DNA of 64,000 nucleotides from Lewinellaceae bacterium (GTDB taxonomy: Bacteria; Bacteroidota; Bacteroidia; Chitinophagales; Saprospiraceae), in assembly GCA_020636005.1 (NCBI GenBank), contig JACJYR010000004.1, positions 62,001 to 126,000 of the forward strand. The letters are read 5' to 3'. The notes beneath the pieces were generated by a model. That model was not told where the DNA came from and did not search any database. It saw only the letters and a program-made list of their open reading frames with translations. How positions within the stretch are numbered: the first letter of the stretch is position 1; every line of letters starts with the position of its first letter. Position numbers and translations under genes: made by a program. Below, piece after piece: positions 33,584 through 42,017 of the stretch.

Positions 33584-35566
33584 ATGAACAGCTGCTCATT
33601 CACAATCCTGCTTCTTCTTTTCACCCTGCCGCTTTTTGCCCAAAGAGAGGAAGTGCCGCCTTTGTACATCATCCCGGAAGAATACAGCAAGGTACACCAC
33701 GAGGGCGAAATGGCCATGCTCAACGGCAACTTCGACGAAGCATTGCGGCATTTTAGAAAAGTTCTGAAAAAATACCCCGACTTCGCACCGGCCCGCCGGA
33801 GCATCGGTGCCTGTTACGAATTGAAGGGCGACTACAAAGAGGCCGCCGAAAATTATCGCTACGCCCTCGACCACAACTCCCGGTTTTCCCGTGCCCTATA
33901 TTACGAAGTGGCCAATATTTATTACAAAACCGGTGACTATAAAATGGCCTTGAGTTTCTTTGAGGAATTCGACTCCTTGAAGGGTTTGGAAGATCAGGAA
34001 TTTACCTACAACGGCATCGAAGAGCGTAAGGTGGAAGCAGCCTATTATGAAAAATTGCCAGCCAGCCTTCGTGCATGCCACATTGCGCTCGACAGTATCC
34101 AATTCCTGAACATACCCGATGTGGCCAACCTTGGCAGCAGCATCAATTCCAAAGGGGATGAATATTTCCCCTTCCTGACCAACGACGGCAACACCATTTT
34201 CTACACCAGCCGTAAGAATGAACACGCCGACGAGGACCTTTTCACCAGCAACTATCAGAACGGAGCATGGAAGAACGGTGGCCAGGCTGATAACTTCAAT
34301 ACCAGCGACAACGAAGGGATGACTTCCCTTGTAAGGGATGGCCGGCACTTGTTTTTTACCGCTTGTGGCCGACCAGCAGTGGAAGGTACCTGCGACATCT
34401 GGGAAGGCAACCTGGGCGATGGGTATATTTTCGATTTGCGGCCATTGTTCGGTGCGGCCAATTCGGACAAATGGGAGTCGCAGGCCAGCGCCAGTTGCGA
34501 CGGCAACACCCTCTTTTTTGCCAGCAACAGGGATGGGGGCATCGGCGGAACGGATATCTGGATGTGCGAAAAAAATGTGGACGGCAAATGGGGCGAGCCA
34601 GTGAACCTGGGGCCTAATGTCAATACCACAGGTGACGAGGAAGCTCCCTTCATTACCAACGATGGCAAAGTATTGTATTTTTCTTCCACCGGCCACCTCG
34701 GCATGGGGGAGCAGGATATTTTTATGAGCAGGGTTCAGGAAAATGGCGAGTGGGGCTTTGCAGTTAACCTTGGGCCTCCCGTCAATTCGGCCTTCCGTGA
34801 ATTAGGCTTCTTCCTGAGCGCCGATGGCAAAACGGGCTACTTCGCCTCCAACCGCACGGGCGGTTTTGGGGGTATGGATATTTACCGATTTGATGTGCCA
34901 CAAGCTTTATTCAGCGAGCCGATTACTTATGTGGAAGGTTGGGTGCAGGACAGCATCACCCGCATTCCCATTAAAACGACCGTCCATTTCAAAAACCGCC
35001 CCCCCGTGCAAACGGACGAAGACGGGCGCTTTTTTCTTTGTATAAAAGCTGGCGATTCGCTGGATATGGACATTCGGCACAGCGACTACCACCCTTACAC
35101 GCATTGCCGAAAAATCCCGCTTTGGGACAACAAGGAGTTTTACAGAATGGATCTTCTGCTTGATCCGCTTTTCAAATTGCCTGCCTATCAAGGAGAGCTT
35201 TTTGCTGAAACCAGGTTTACAGCAAAAGGCGTTGGGGGCGTGGAAAAAAAACACACTATATTATTCGAATTTGACGGGTCGGATTTGAAGTTGGAAGAAG
35301 AAAAGGGCCTGGACAAATTCTTTCAATCTACCATCGCAGGAAAAGAGGTTCTCAACGTCGAAATCATTGGCTACGCCGACGATCTGGGCACCGATAGCTA
35401 CAACCTTGTTTTGTCAGAAAAAAGGGCCAGGGCTGTTGGTGTACATCTCAAAGAGAAGGGGGTAAGGGTAGATAAAATCCTCATTGAGGGCCGGGGCGAG
35501 CAGGACGGCGGCAAGCCAAAATGGGAAAACAGGAAAGTGGAGGTGATCGTTTGGCTGGCGAATTAG
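33584..35566 (+). CDS. PorE-like OmpA family protein (TPR-PD40-CRD-OmpA)
   Basis: 660 residues. Signal peptide (SFTILLLLFTLPLFA). TPR region (about 30-150; GEMAMLNGNFDEALRHFRKV, YPDFAPARRSIGACYELKGD). PD40/WD40-like propeller (about 185-440) with repeats such as YFPFLTNDGNTIFYTSRKNE, GNTLFFASNRDGGIGGTDIW and GKVLYFSSTGHLGMGEQDIF. A carboxypeptidase-regulatory-like domain (VEGWVQDSITRIPIKTTVHF) and a C-terminal OmpA peptidoglycan-binding domain (IIGYADDLGTDSYNLVLSEK, RARAV). This domain order is that of PorE, an outer-membrane anchor component of the type IX secretion system, fitting the sorting-domain proteins nearby. Confidence 0.9.
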   Translation: MNSCSFTILLLLFTLPLFAQREEVPPLYIIPEEYSKVHHEGEMAMLNGNFDEALRHFRKVLKKYPDFAPARRSIGACYELKGDYKEAAENYRYALDHNSRFSRALYYEVANIYYKTGDYKMALSFFEEFDSLKGLEDQEFTYNGIEERKVEAAYYEKLPASLRACHIALDSIQFLNIPDVANLGSSINSKGDEYFPFLTNDGNTIFYTSRKNEHADEDLFTSNYQNGAWKNGGQADNFNTSDNEGMTSLVRDGRHLFFTACGRPAVEGTCDIWEGNLGDGYIFDLRPLFGAANSDKWESQASASCDGNTLFFASNRDGGIGGTDIWMCEKNVDGKWGEPVNLGPNVNTTGDEEAPFITNDGKVLYFSSTGHLGMGEQDIFMSRVQENGEWGFAVNLGPPVNSAFRELGFFLSADGKTGYFASNRTGGFGGMDIYRFDVPQALFSEPITYVEGWVQDSITRIPIKTTVHFKNRPPVQTDEDGRFFLCIKAGDSLDMDIRHSDYHPYTHCRKIPLWDNKEFYRMDLLLDPLFKLPAYQGELFAETRFTAKGVGGVEKKHTILFEFDGSDLKLEEEKGLDKFFQSTIAGKEVLNVEIIGYADDLGTDSYNLVLSEKRARAVGVHLKEKGVRVDKILIEGRGEQDGGKPKWENRKVEVIVWLAN

Positions 35567-35577
35567 TTGTTGAAGAT

Positions 35578-35758
35578 CGTTTGAAAATAGTTTGACTTTG
35601 TAAAGCTTGGTATGGTTTGAAAATAGTTTGACTTTGTTTGAAAATGGTTTGACTTTGTAAAGCTTGGTATGGTTTGAAAATAGTTTGACTTTGTTTGAAA
35701 ATGGTTTGACTTTGTAAAGCTTGGTATGGTTTGAAAATGGTTTGACTTTGTTGTAAAC
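35578..35758. repeat. 57-bp tandem repeat of GTTTGA-containing units, left arm
   Basis: The block TAAAGCTTGGTATGG recurs at 35601, 35658 and 35715, a 57-bp period. Between the blocks the hexamer GTTTGA or TTTGA recurs every 10-11 bp, as in TTTGAAAATAG then TTTGACTTTG. It forms the left half of an inverted structure with 35768-35930. Confidence 0.9.
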
Positions 35759-35767
35759 TGTTGTAAA

Positions 35768-35930
35768 TCAAACGATTTCAAACAACTTCAAACAATTTCA
35801 AACGCTGTCAAACAATTTCAAACCATTTTCAAACAATCTCAAACGCTGTCAAACAACCTCAAACCATTTTCAAACAATGTCAAACAACCTCAAACCATTT
35901 TCAAACAATGTCAAAAGCTGTCAAACAACA
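35768..35930. repeat. TCAAACnnnn 10-bp repeat array, right arm
   Basis: Sixteen consecutive units begin TCAAAC (one reads TCAAAA), thirteen of 10 bp and three of 11 bp (TCAAACCATTT). The hexamer is the reverse complement of GTTTGA in the left arm, so the two arrays face each other. Together they fill the gap between the convergent PorE-like and PKD genes. Confidence 0.9.
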
Positions 35931-35942
35931 CACTCAGCAATT

Positions 35943-38900
35943 TCAAAACTTCACCAACTTCCAACGCTCGCTCCGTAAGCCACTTTTCAATTCTACAAAA
36001 TAGATCCCTGACGGCAAGTTTTCCATTTCCAAAACAGTCGTACTTCCTGAAAATTCAAACTGCTGCCAGGTGCGGCCGTTCATGTCCCGCAGAATGCATT
36101 CCACCCTGGAGGGTGCCGTACCATTCAAGCTTATGGTAAGTTGGTTGTGCACTGGATTTGGAAAAATATTAACCCCATTCAGTATTTCTTCCTGCACCCC
36201 GGACACATTGATGAATAATTCATGGGAAATGGCACTGCCACAGTATCCATTGCTGACGGTAAGCGATACATCAAAAATTCCATCCAATACGAAAGTGTGA
36301 ACAGGGTTGGCTTCCGTTGAGTAGCTACCGTCGCCAAAGTCCCATTGGTAAGAAGTGCCATTGATGGAAGTATTGTAAAACTGAATGGTTTTCCCTTCCA
36401 TTTCATGTGTAAAATCAGCAACTGGCGATGGCTTGACCACCACAAACCCCTGCTCAGAGGAAGTGTGCTCGCCAAAAGGGTTCTGCACTGTCAAAAACAC
36501 GTCGTAAGTACCGGGCAGTGAATAGGTCACAACAGGGTTTAATTCGTTGGAAGAAGATGGGATGCCGCCAGGAAACGACCAGATATAACCGCTGAGGTTC
36601 CCACCTGTTGACTCATTGTGAAACTGCACCGTAAGGGGCGCACACCCGCCATCGAAGGAAGCGGAGAAGTTGGCAAGCGGAAAGGAACCAGTCGGGACGG
36701 TCTTGGAAAAAGTTGTTTCACCACAATCATTCGTTGCAGTTAGGGTTACCACAAAAAATCCTTCGCCAGGATAAACGTGCTCTGGGTGCTCCTCTTCGCT
36801 GGTTGTTCCATCCCCAAAATCCCACAGAAATCCACCTGGCGCATTGCTGGAAAGGTTGATAAAGGATACTGCGAGATCATTCACCGTTATTTCAAAATCG
36901 GCTGTCGGCACGTCATCCACTACTATAAAATCCTGCATTTTTAAAGTGTCCTTACCAATTGCGTTGGAAGCGATCAGGATTACTTCGTAGCTTCCAGAAG
37001 ACGGATAGGTCACAACCGGGTGTTGATCTGTTGCTTCGGACGGCGATCCGCCAGGGAAAAACCATTGGTAGCTATCCGCATTGGCCAAAGAGGTGTTCAT
37101 GAACTGAACGGGCAGCGGGGCGCATCCCTGGGTAAAATCTGAGGTGAAGCTTGCCTGGGGCAAAGTAGCGACTATGATGGTTTGGGAGATCGTTTGGGAG
37201 CCGCATGGCCCGCCAACCGTCAATGAAACCGTCAAATTGCCAAATGTGGAATAGGCATGTTGGGGATTAGGTTCGGTGCTAGTTGTCCCATCACCGAACT
37301 GCCAGAGGTACGAACTGGCAAAAGGAGCCGTGCTGTTGAATTGATACACCCCGTTGCCACCCGTGGAATAATCAAAGGTTGGGGCGTCTTGTTCTACGAT
37401 GCTAAGCGTAGCGGCTTGGGAAAGGATATCGCTGGTGCAGGCACCGGTTACGATGCAGCGAAATTTGTAATTGTCCATGGAAGCCTGTGGGGAGAAAATG
37501 GTCAACGCAGAAGTAAGCGACCCGGAATAGGCTCCACCGGGCTGTATGTTTTGCCAACCTGTCCCATTGTCAACCTGCCATTGGTAAGCCAGGCCGACTC
37601 CCTGTACTACAAACTCGAAGGTAGCCTGAACTCCTTCACAGCCTTGTAAAGCAGTGGGTTGGCTGATCACGGTGGTAGAAAAATTAATATTAGAAGTGGA
37701 TGGGATGCTGGAAAAAGTGGATTGAGCGCCACTCGCTCCGTCCTGGGCGCCGTTGGAAAGGCTGCTGCATTGACTGGAAGGGGTAGTGTTTTGACCGGCA
37801 GTGCCGCCGTTCAGGTTGACGTTAGCCAGGGTGGCATTAGTCAACAGCCGGCCTCCGCCACCTGCGCCACCTGCCCCGAAGCATCGGTTGGAAGGGTTGA
37901 TAACGTTGCCACCATTCCCTCCTTTGGCCTCCACCAAAAGGTTTCCAATGACTTGATTAACCTTAAGAATGATGGATCCACCACCGCCGCCGCCGCCGGC
38001 ACCGTCACCGCCGGCCACTTTGGGCGTCTCGCCATTGGCCAATATGCCTTGTCCGTTGGCTGCTAAAGAATCAGCGAGGATGATCACGATACCTCCACCG
38101 TTGCCGCCATTACTGCCTGCACCGTTATCGTCCACATGGCCGGCACCGCCGCCGCCGCCGAAAAATATCCTGCCGTTAGGTTGCTGAATGCCTTTGCCGG
38201 CCTTGCCGGGGTTGTCACCGTCACAACCAAAGCCGCCTGTGTCCTGGTTGCCGCCAGCACCACCATTGGCGAGATTGGCACCACCGCCGCCGCCGGAATT
38301 ATGGTCGTTGCCACCGCCGCCGCCGTTTGCCTGGGCGCCCCGGCCCTGTTCTTTGCCGGGGATGAATTCGGCGATGCCTTCGCCCTTTGGCGCTCCTTTC
38401 CAGTTGGTCATGCTGTAATAATAGTCGTCCGCATTCGTCAGGAAGTTGCAGTCAGAGGTCACCACATTGACCAGGCCACCCCTGAACCCCGACTTGCTTG
38501 CATTAATTGGAGCATTCATGGTCAGTTTACCCTCAACGGACAAAGCGATGACACCCCCTTTCTCGCCGTTCCACGGAGCCGCTTTCAGGGTGTCGGTTAT
38601 TACAGCATTTTGATAGGCAGGCATGGATACCAATTGAACAGCTCCGGTGGGATCGTAAACATTGGCCATTTGAAATTTCAAGGAAACCACATTGCCGGCG
38701 ATGGAAAGAATTTCATTCTTTTCATAAAATCCGGCGCTGCCCATTGTTTCGATATTGCCAAAGCTTGACCCATTGGACTCATTGATGGTTGCACCTTTCA
38801 TTTGAAGGATCAATACCTTGTCACCAACGGAAAAACCAGTTGTACTGGAGACGGTTAGTTTTCCATCGCAGCTATTAATGGCCGAGACCTTTGCGTAACT

Positions 38901-38987
38901 GTTGATGATGCCAGAAATGGAAGTTTGAGCAAAGAGCGGAAAGGAAAGAAAAAAGGAGAATAGAACCCCGCAAAAGGTAGTGTTCAT
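35943..38987 (-). CDS. Giant PKD/glycine-rich T9SS surface protein
   Basis: 1014 residues from the start at 38987, which gives a signal peptide (NTTFCGVLFSFFLSFPLFAQ). An N-terminal beta domain follows, then a glycine-rich segment of about 140 residues (many GGGGG runs, e.g. GGGGGNDHNSGGGGGANLAN), an Ig-like region, and several PKD domains with YLWQFGDGTTS / FLWDFGDGTTSEEEHPEHVY / YQWDFGDGSYSTEANPVHTF patterns. It ends in a T9SS type A sorting domain (NIFPNPVHNQLTI, GIYFVELKSG). PKD proteins are usually adhesins or enzyme carriers; here no catalytic domain is evident. Confidence 0.9.
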   Translation of the reverse strand: MNTTFCGVLFSFFLSFPLFAQTSISGIINSYAKVSAINSCDGKLTVSSTTGFSVGDKVLILQMKGATINESNGSSFGNIETMGSAGFYEKNEILSIAGNVVSLKFQMANVYDPTGAVQLVSMPAYQNAVITDTLKAAPWNGEKGGVIALSVEGKLTMNAPINASKSGFRGGLVNVVTSDCNFLTNADDYYYSMTNWKGAPKGEGIAEFIPGKEQGRGAQANGGGGGNDHNSGGGGGANLANGGAGGNQDTGGFGCDGDNPGKAGKGIQQPNGRIFFGGGGGAGHVDDNGAGSNGGNGGGIVIILADSLAANGQGILANGETPKVAGGDGAGGGGGGGSIILKVNQVIGNLLVEAKGGNGGNVINPSNRCFGAGGAGGGGRLLTNATLANVNLNGGTAGQNTTPSSQCSSLSNGAQDGASGAQSTFSSIPSTSNINFSTTVISQPTALQGCEGVQATFEFVVQGVGLAYQWQVDNGTGWQNIQPGGAYSGSLTSALTIFSPQASMDNYKFRCIVTGACTSDILSQAATLSIVEQDAPTFDYSTGGNGVYQFNSTAPFASSYLWQFGDGTTSTEPNPQHAYSTFGNLTVSLTVGGPCGSQTISQTIIVATLPQASFTSDFTQGCAPLPVQFMNTSLANADSYQWFFPGGSPSEATDQHPVVTYPSSGSYEVILIASNAIGKDTLKMQDFIVVDDVPTADFEITVNDLAVSFINLSSNAPGGFLWDFGDGTTSEEEHPEHVYPGEGFFVVTLTATNDCGETTFSKTVPTGSFPLANFSASFDGGCAPLTVQFHNESTGGNLSGYIWSFPGGIPSSSNELNPVVTYSLPGTYDVFLTVQNPFGEHTSSEQGFVVVKPSPVADFTHEMEGKTIQFYNTSINGTSYQWDFGDGSYSTEANPVHTFVLDGIFDVSLTVSNGYCGSAISHELFINVSGVQEEILNGVNIFPNPVHNQLTISLNGTAPSRVECILRDMNGRTWQQFEFSGSTTVLEMENLPSGIYFVELKSGLRSERWKLVKF

Positions 38988-39150
38988 AATAAAAGTGTTT
39001 GTTTGATGGGGGATACATGATAGTGTAGTGTTCGTAAGGCGGGGAGTAAGTCTTGGTAAAAGGCTCGCAAGTTCCAAAACATTCGACAAGAAAGCAAGTT
39101 TGCAGGAGAAAAATATTCGCATCGGCTGTTCGGTTTAGGGAAAATAAAAA

Positions 39151-39158
39151 TACCTTTG
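39151..39158 (+). promoter_or_regulatory. -7 promoter box for rpsP
   Basis: TACCTTTG followed by CGCCC is an exact TAnnTTTG match with the GCGC-type downstream bases also found upstream of the PorE-like and phzF genes. It would give a leader of about 135 nt that contains a foldback. Confidence 0.45.
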
Positions 39159-39211
39159 CGCCCGCTTAAGCCCACCGCCTGATTTTCAGGGTAAGTGGGG
39201 ATGGTAAAACC

Positions 39212-39288
39212 GGATCGTTGATATTGGATTTTTGATATTGGAAGGTGTTTAATCACTGTTATTATCAAAGATCGAACATCAAACATCC
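39212..39288. repeat. Imperfect foldback in the rpsP leader
   Basis: Left arm 39212-39238 (GGATCGTTGATATTGGATTT then TTGATAT) and right arm 39262-39288 match as imperfect reverse complements (about 22 of 27 by eye). The left arm contains the direct repeat TTGATATTGGA. Confidence 0.55.
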
Positions 39289-39302
39289 TTCACCTTTAAA
39301 AC

Positions 39303-39830
39303 ATGGCAGTAAAAATCAGATTGCAAAGAAAGGGAAAAAAGAAACAACCTTTCTACCACATCGTCATTGCTGACGCCCGCTCTCCAAGGGATGGACGTTT
39401 TATTGAAAGAATCGGCACCTACAACCCGTTAACCGTGCCGGCAACCATTGAGTTGGATCGGGAAAAAGCCTATGACTGGCTAAACAAGGGCGCACAGCCG
39501 ACCGATACCGTCAGGGCCATCCTGCGCTTCAAAGGGGTTATGTACAAAAAGCACCTGGAACGTGGCGTTAAGAAAGGCATCCTGACAGAAGAACAAGCTG
39601 CCACCCAATATAAAGACTGGGTGGAAGCCAAAGAGGCAAAAATCGAAAAGCGCCGGCAAAAAGCCTTGGCTGAAAAGGCGGCCGAAAACGCCAGGATGGC
39701 AGGTATTGAAGAAAAATCAGCGGCACCGGCCAAGGTCGTTCCTAAAGTTGAGGTAGCAGCCCCGGTTGCTGCAGTTGTTGCCGAGGCGGTAACAGAGGAG
39801 CCTGCAGTAGCTTCTCAAGAAGAGGAATAA
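39303..39830 (+). CDS. rpsP: 30S ribosomal protein S16 with extended C-terminus
   Basis: 175 residues; the bacterial core is about 80-90 residues. KIRLQRKGKKKQPFYHIVIA, then RDGRFIERIGTYNP, identifies S16. The C-terminal extension (about residues 95-175) is Lys/Glu/Ala-rich (EKRRQKALAEKAAENARMAG), followed by an Ala/Val/Pro-rich tail. Such extensions are common in Bacteroidota. rimM, trmD and rplS, frequent partners elsewhere, are absent; a strong terminator follows directly. Confidence 0.96.
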   Translation: MAVKIRLQRKGKKKQPFYHIVIADARSPRDGRFIERIGTYNPLTVPATIELDREKAYDWLNKGAQPTDTVRAILRFKGVMYKKHLERGVKKGILTEEQAATQYKDWVEAKEAKIEKRRQKALAEKAAENARMAGIEEKSAAPAKVVPKVEVAAPVAAVVAEAVTEEPAVASQEEE

Positions 39831-39856
39831 ACAGAGGCATTAGTGCCTGATTTTAT

Positions 39857-39896
39857 AAAAAGCCCTGCAAGGTTCGTTCGCTTGCAGGGCTTTTCT
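39857..39896. terminator. Bidirectional Rho-independent terminator
   Basis: AAAAGCCCTGCAAG and CTTGCAGGGCTTTT form a 14-bp stem with a 9-nt loop, with T and A tracts on each side. It ends rpsP and the convergent lipoprotein gene (stop at 39918). Confidence 0.88.
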
Positions 39897-39917
39897 GTTT
39901 TGCACACACAAAATGCG

Positions 39918-40289
39918 CTAATTCACCTTGAAAAGTTTTACTATCCTGATCTTTCCTTCTTCGTTCATTTTGAGGAAAAGGGAATCGTTGGTTAGGTTGA
40001 GGATTTTAACTGCCTTCTCCGATGAAGCCTGATTGATGGTGTCCAGGGTATATAACAGATCGCCGCGCACGGAAAACGAGCCAGCCTCCTTGTAATTTAG
40101 CGTACCGTGGTACTCGTAGAAACCATCATTGGAAAAAACAAACCCGAGCGTAGAAATATCAACATCCAGGGGCATCCCGTCTTCGGTGATATCGCTGGCC
40201 TTCCACCTGCCAGTTAACTGATGCTGTTGAAGGCCACTGCAACTTTGGCACAACACTGCGATACAAACCAACAAACCTACATTTTTCAT
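39918..40289 (-). CDS. Lipocalin-like small lipoprotein
   Basis: 123 residues from the ATG at 40289, giving a lipoprotein signal (GLLVCIAVLCQSC, Cys in the lipobox). The mature part is beta-rich (LTGRWKASDITEDG, FYEYHGTLNYKEAGSFSVRG), in line with small lipocalin-like domains that often follow LTGxW. Function unknown; an outer-membrane or periplasmic ligand binder is possible. Confidence 0.75.
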   Translation of the reverse strand: MKNVGLLVCIAVLCQSCSGLQQHQLTGRWKASDITEDGMPLDVDISTLGFVFSNDGFYEYHGTLNYKEAGSFSVRGDLLYTLDTINQASSEKAVKILNLTNDSLFLKMNEEGKIRIVKLFKVN

Positions 40290-40544
40290 ACAATTTCTCA
40301 TTTCTGGGCAATCCGGTATAACCCGGTAAATTTAGGTTGTTGGAAGTCTAACCCGTTGGTGGAACAGGCGGTCTTAGCATTATCTTAACCTTTAGGCCAG
40401 GCAGTGACGATATTCCCCATAAGGGAACGACAGCACTACCTATTTATACACCATATTTTAAAATGGTTATCCAAGTTTCAAAGAAGGCAAATAATCTGAG
40501 CTCATTTCGGTGACGTACTAAATAGCCTCAACCCTGCGTCAAAA

Positions 40545-41894
40545 TCATAAAATGAACAATTTATAAAACAATTGAAAAACAACGACGCCGGCAAGGTATC
40601 CTATCAGCGCAATCCAAGCGATTTTCTTGAAATACCAGATGAAATCTATCCGCTCCATGCCCATAGCCGCCACACCGGCAGCCGAGCCGATAATAAAGAT
40701 GCTGCCTCCCGTTCCAGCGGTGTAAGCGATGAACTGCCAAAGCTTTGCATCCATAGGAAAAAGATCCATAGGGTACATCCCCATGACCGCAGCCACCAAC
40801 GGCACATTGTCCACAATGGCAGAAAGGAAGCCCAGAATGACGACGACTATATCAGTATTTGGAATGGTTTGCTGAAGCTGCTCCGCCATGTTGCCCAGGA
40901 AGCCAATGGAATGACCATCGGGGTGGGTACCAGCAACAACGGCCTCCAGGGCAGCCACCGCCAACAGGATGCCAAGGAAGAACAAGATACTTGACATCTC
41001 AATCCTGGAAAGGGCATGTTTTGCAGTGTACATGTGCTTACGTTCCTCTGAAAAATCCTCGCCTGGATGAATAAATTCAGAAATCAACCAAACGATGGCT
41101 AATGAAAGCATCATGCCCATGTAAGGTGGTAAACCGGTAATTGCTTTGAAAACCGGGACGAAAACAAGCCCTCCGATCCCAGCAACAAGCATGGTTTTGC
41201 TACTGAGCAGTTGGGTATGTTCCTCCCTTTCGCCATTTTTCTTTTCCTCCAATTTGATGTTGCCCTTAAATATGGGGAGGAAATTTGCAATCAGCAACGG
41301 AAAGATCAGACAGGACAATGATGCCAGCACCAAATGCTCAATCAATCCAACCGTACTTACTTTTTCCCCTATCCAAAGCATGGTGGTCGTGACGTCCCCG
41401 ATCGGCGTCCAGGCTCCGCCCGCATTGGCAGCGATGACCACAAAGCTTACGAACCAGATTCGTTCGTTCCTGTCAGGGATGAGCCTGCGCAATAAGGAGA
41501 CCAGTACTATAGTCGTGGTCAAATTGTCGAGAATGGCGGAAAGGAAGAAACCAAGGAAGGAAATCAGCCAAAGTAGCTTCTTCTTGTTTTTGGTGCGGAT
41601 GCGGCTGGTAATAACGGAGAACCCCTGGTGCAAATCTACCAGTTCCACGATAACCATGGCACCAATGAGGAAAAACAGGATCTGGGCAATCTCGCCCATG
41701 TGGTAAAGGAGTACTTCTTTCGATGACTCAACCTCATGCCCTTCTCCAATTACTGGCAAATGGCCCAGGGCAATTAAAGCCCAACAGATAACGCCTGCAA
41801 GCAGGGCAGGCACTGTTTTGTCAACTTTGAGGGGATGTTCAAGAACGATGGCCAAATAGCCAATAACAAACGTGGCAACAACAGCTACTAACAT
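40545..41894 (-). CDS. nhaD: NhaD-type sodium/proton antiporter
   Basis: 449 residues from 41894, the start aligned with the neighbouring paralogue. About 11-12 membrane segments. Conserved stretches include IGAMVIVELVDLHQGFSVIT, LSAILDNLTTTIVLVSLLRR, NAGGAWTPIGDVTTTMLWIG and GFLSAIVDNVPLVAAVMGMY, the IT-superfamily NhaD ion-binding and inverted-repeat motifs. It exports Na+ or Li+ for salt and pH homeostasis. It shares about two thirds of its residues by eye with the tandem gene downstream-encoded at 42018-43403. Confidence 0.93.
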   Translation of the reverse strand: MLVAVVATFVIGYLAIVLEHPLKVDKTVPALLAGVICWALIALGHLPVIGEGHEVESSKEVLLYHMGEIAQILFFLIGAMVIVELVDLHQGFSVITSRIRTKNKKKLLWLISFLGFFLSAILDNLTTTIVLVSLLRRLIPDRNERIWFVSFVVIAANAGGAWTPIGDVTTTMLWIGEKVSTVGLIEHLVLASLSCLIFPLLIANFLPIFKGNIKLEEKKNGEREEHTQLLSSKTMLVAGIGGLVFVPVFKAITGLPPYMGMMLSLAIVWLISEFIHPGEDFSEERKHMYTAKHALSRIEMSSILFFLGILLAVAALEAVVAGTHPDGHSIGFLGNMAEQLQQTIPNTDIVVVILGFLSAIVDNVPLVAAVMGMYPMDLFPMDAKLWQFIAYTAGTGGSIFIIGSAAGVAAMGMERIDFIWYFKKIAWIALIGYLAGVVVFQLFYKLFIL

Positions 41895-42017
41895 AGTTGA
41901 AACTTTGAAGATAACCAATAAGAGGTCGCTATCTTGAGCGGATCAACTATACCCATCTTTCTACCAGTGTTGGGCATGTTTCCCTTCAGGCCGGGAAGCC
42001 ATCCAACTACTTTGTAT

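Larger units (their letters stand above)
38988..39302. other. Divergent gap carrying rpsP leader and foldback
   Basis: Between the divergent PKD gene and rpsP. It holds a plus-strand TACCTTTG box at 39151-39158 and an imperfect foldback at 39212-39288 inside the predicted rpsP leader. No further gene is seen. Confidence 0.6.

Noticed and set aside
35481..35781. Repetitive frames across the 57-bp repeat encoding 19-residue repeats
   Set aside because: 57 is a multiple of 3, so repeats stay open by arithmetic; low-complexity peptide with no start context. Treated as non-coding array.
35578..35930. Possible CRISPR array
   Set aside because: Repeats are 10-bp or 57-bp with no unique ~30-bp spacers and no cas genes.
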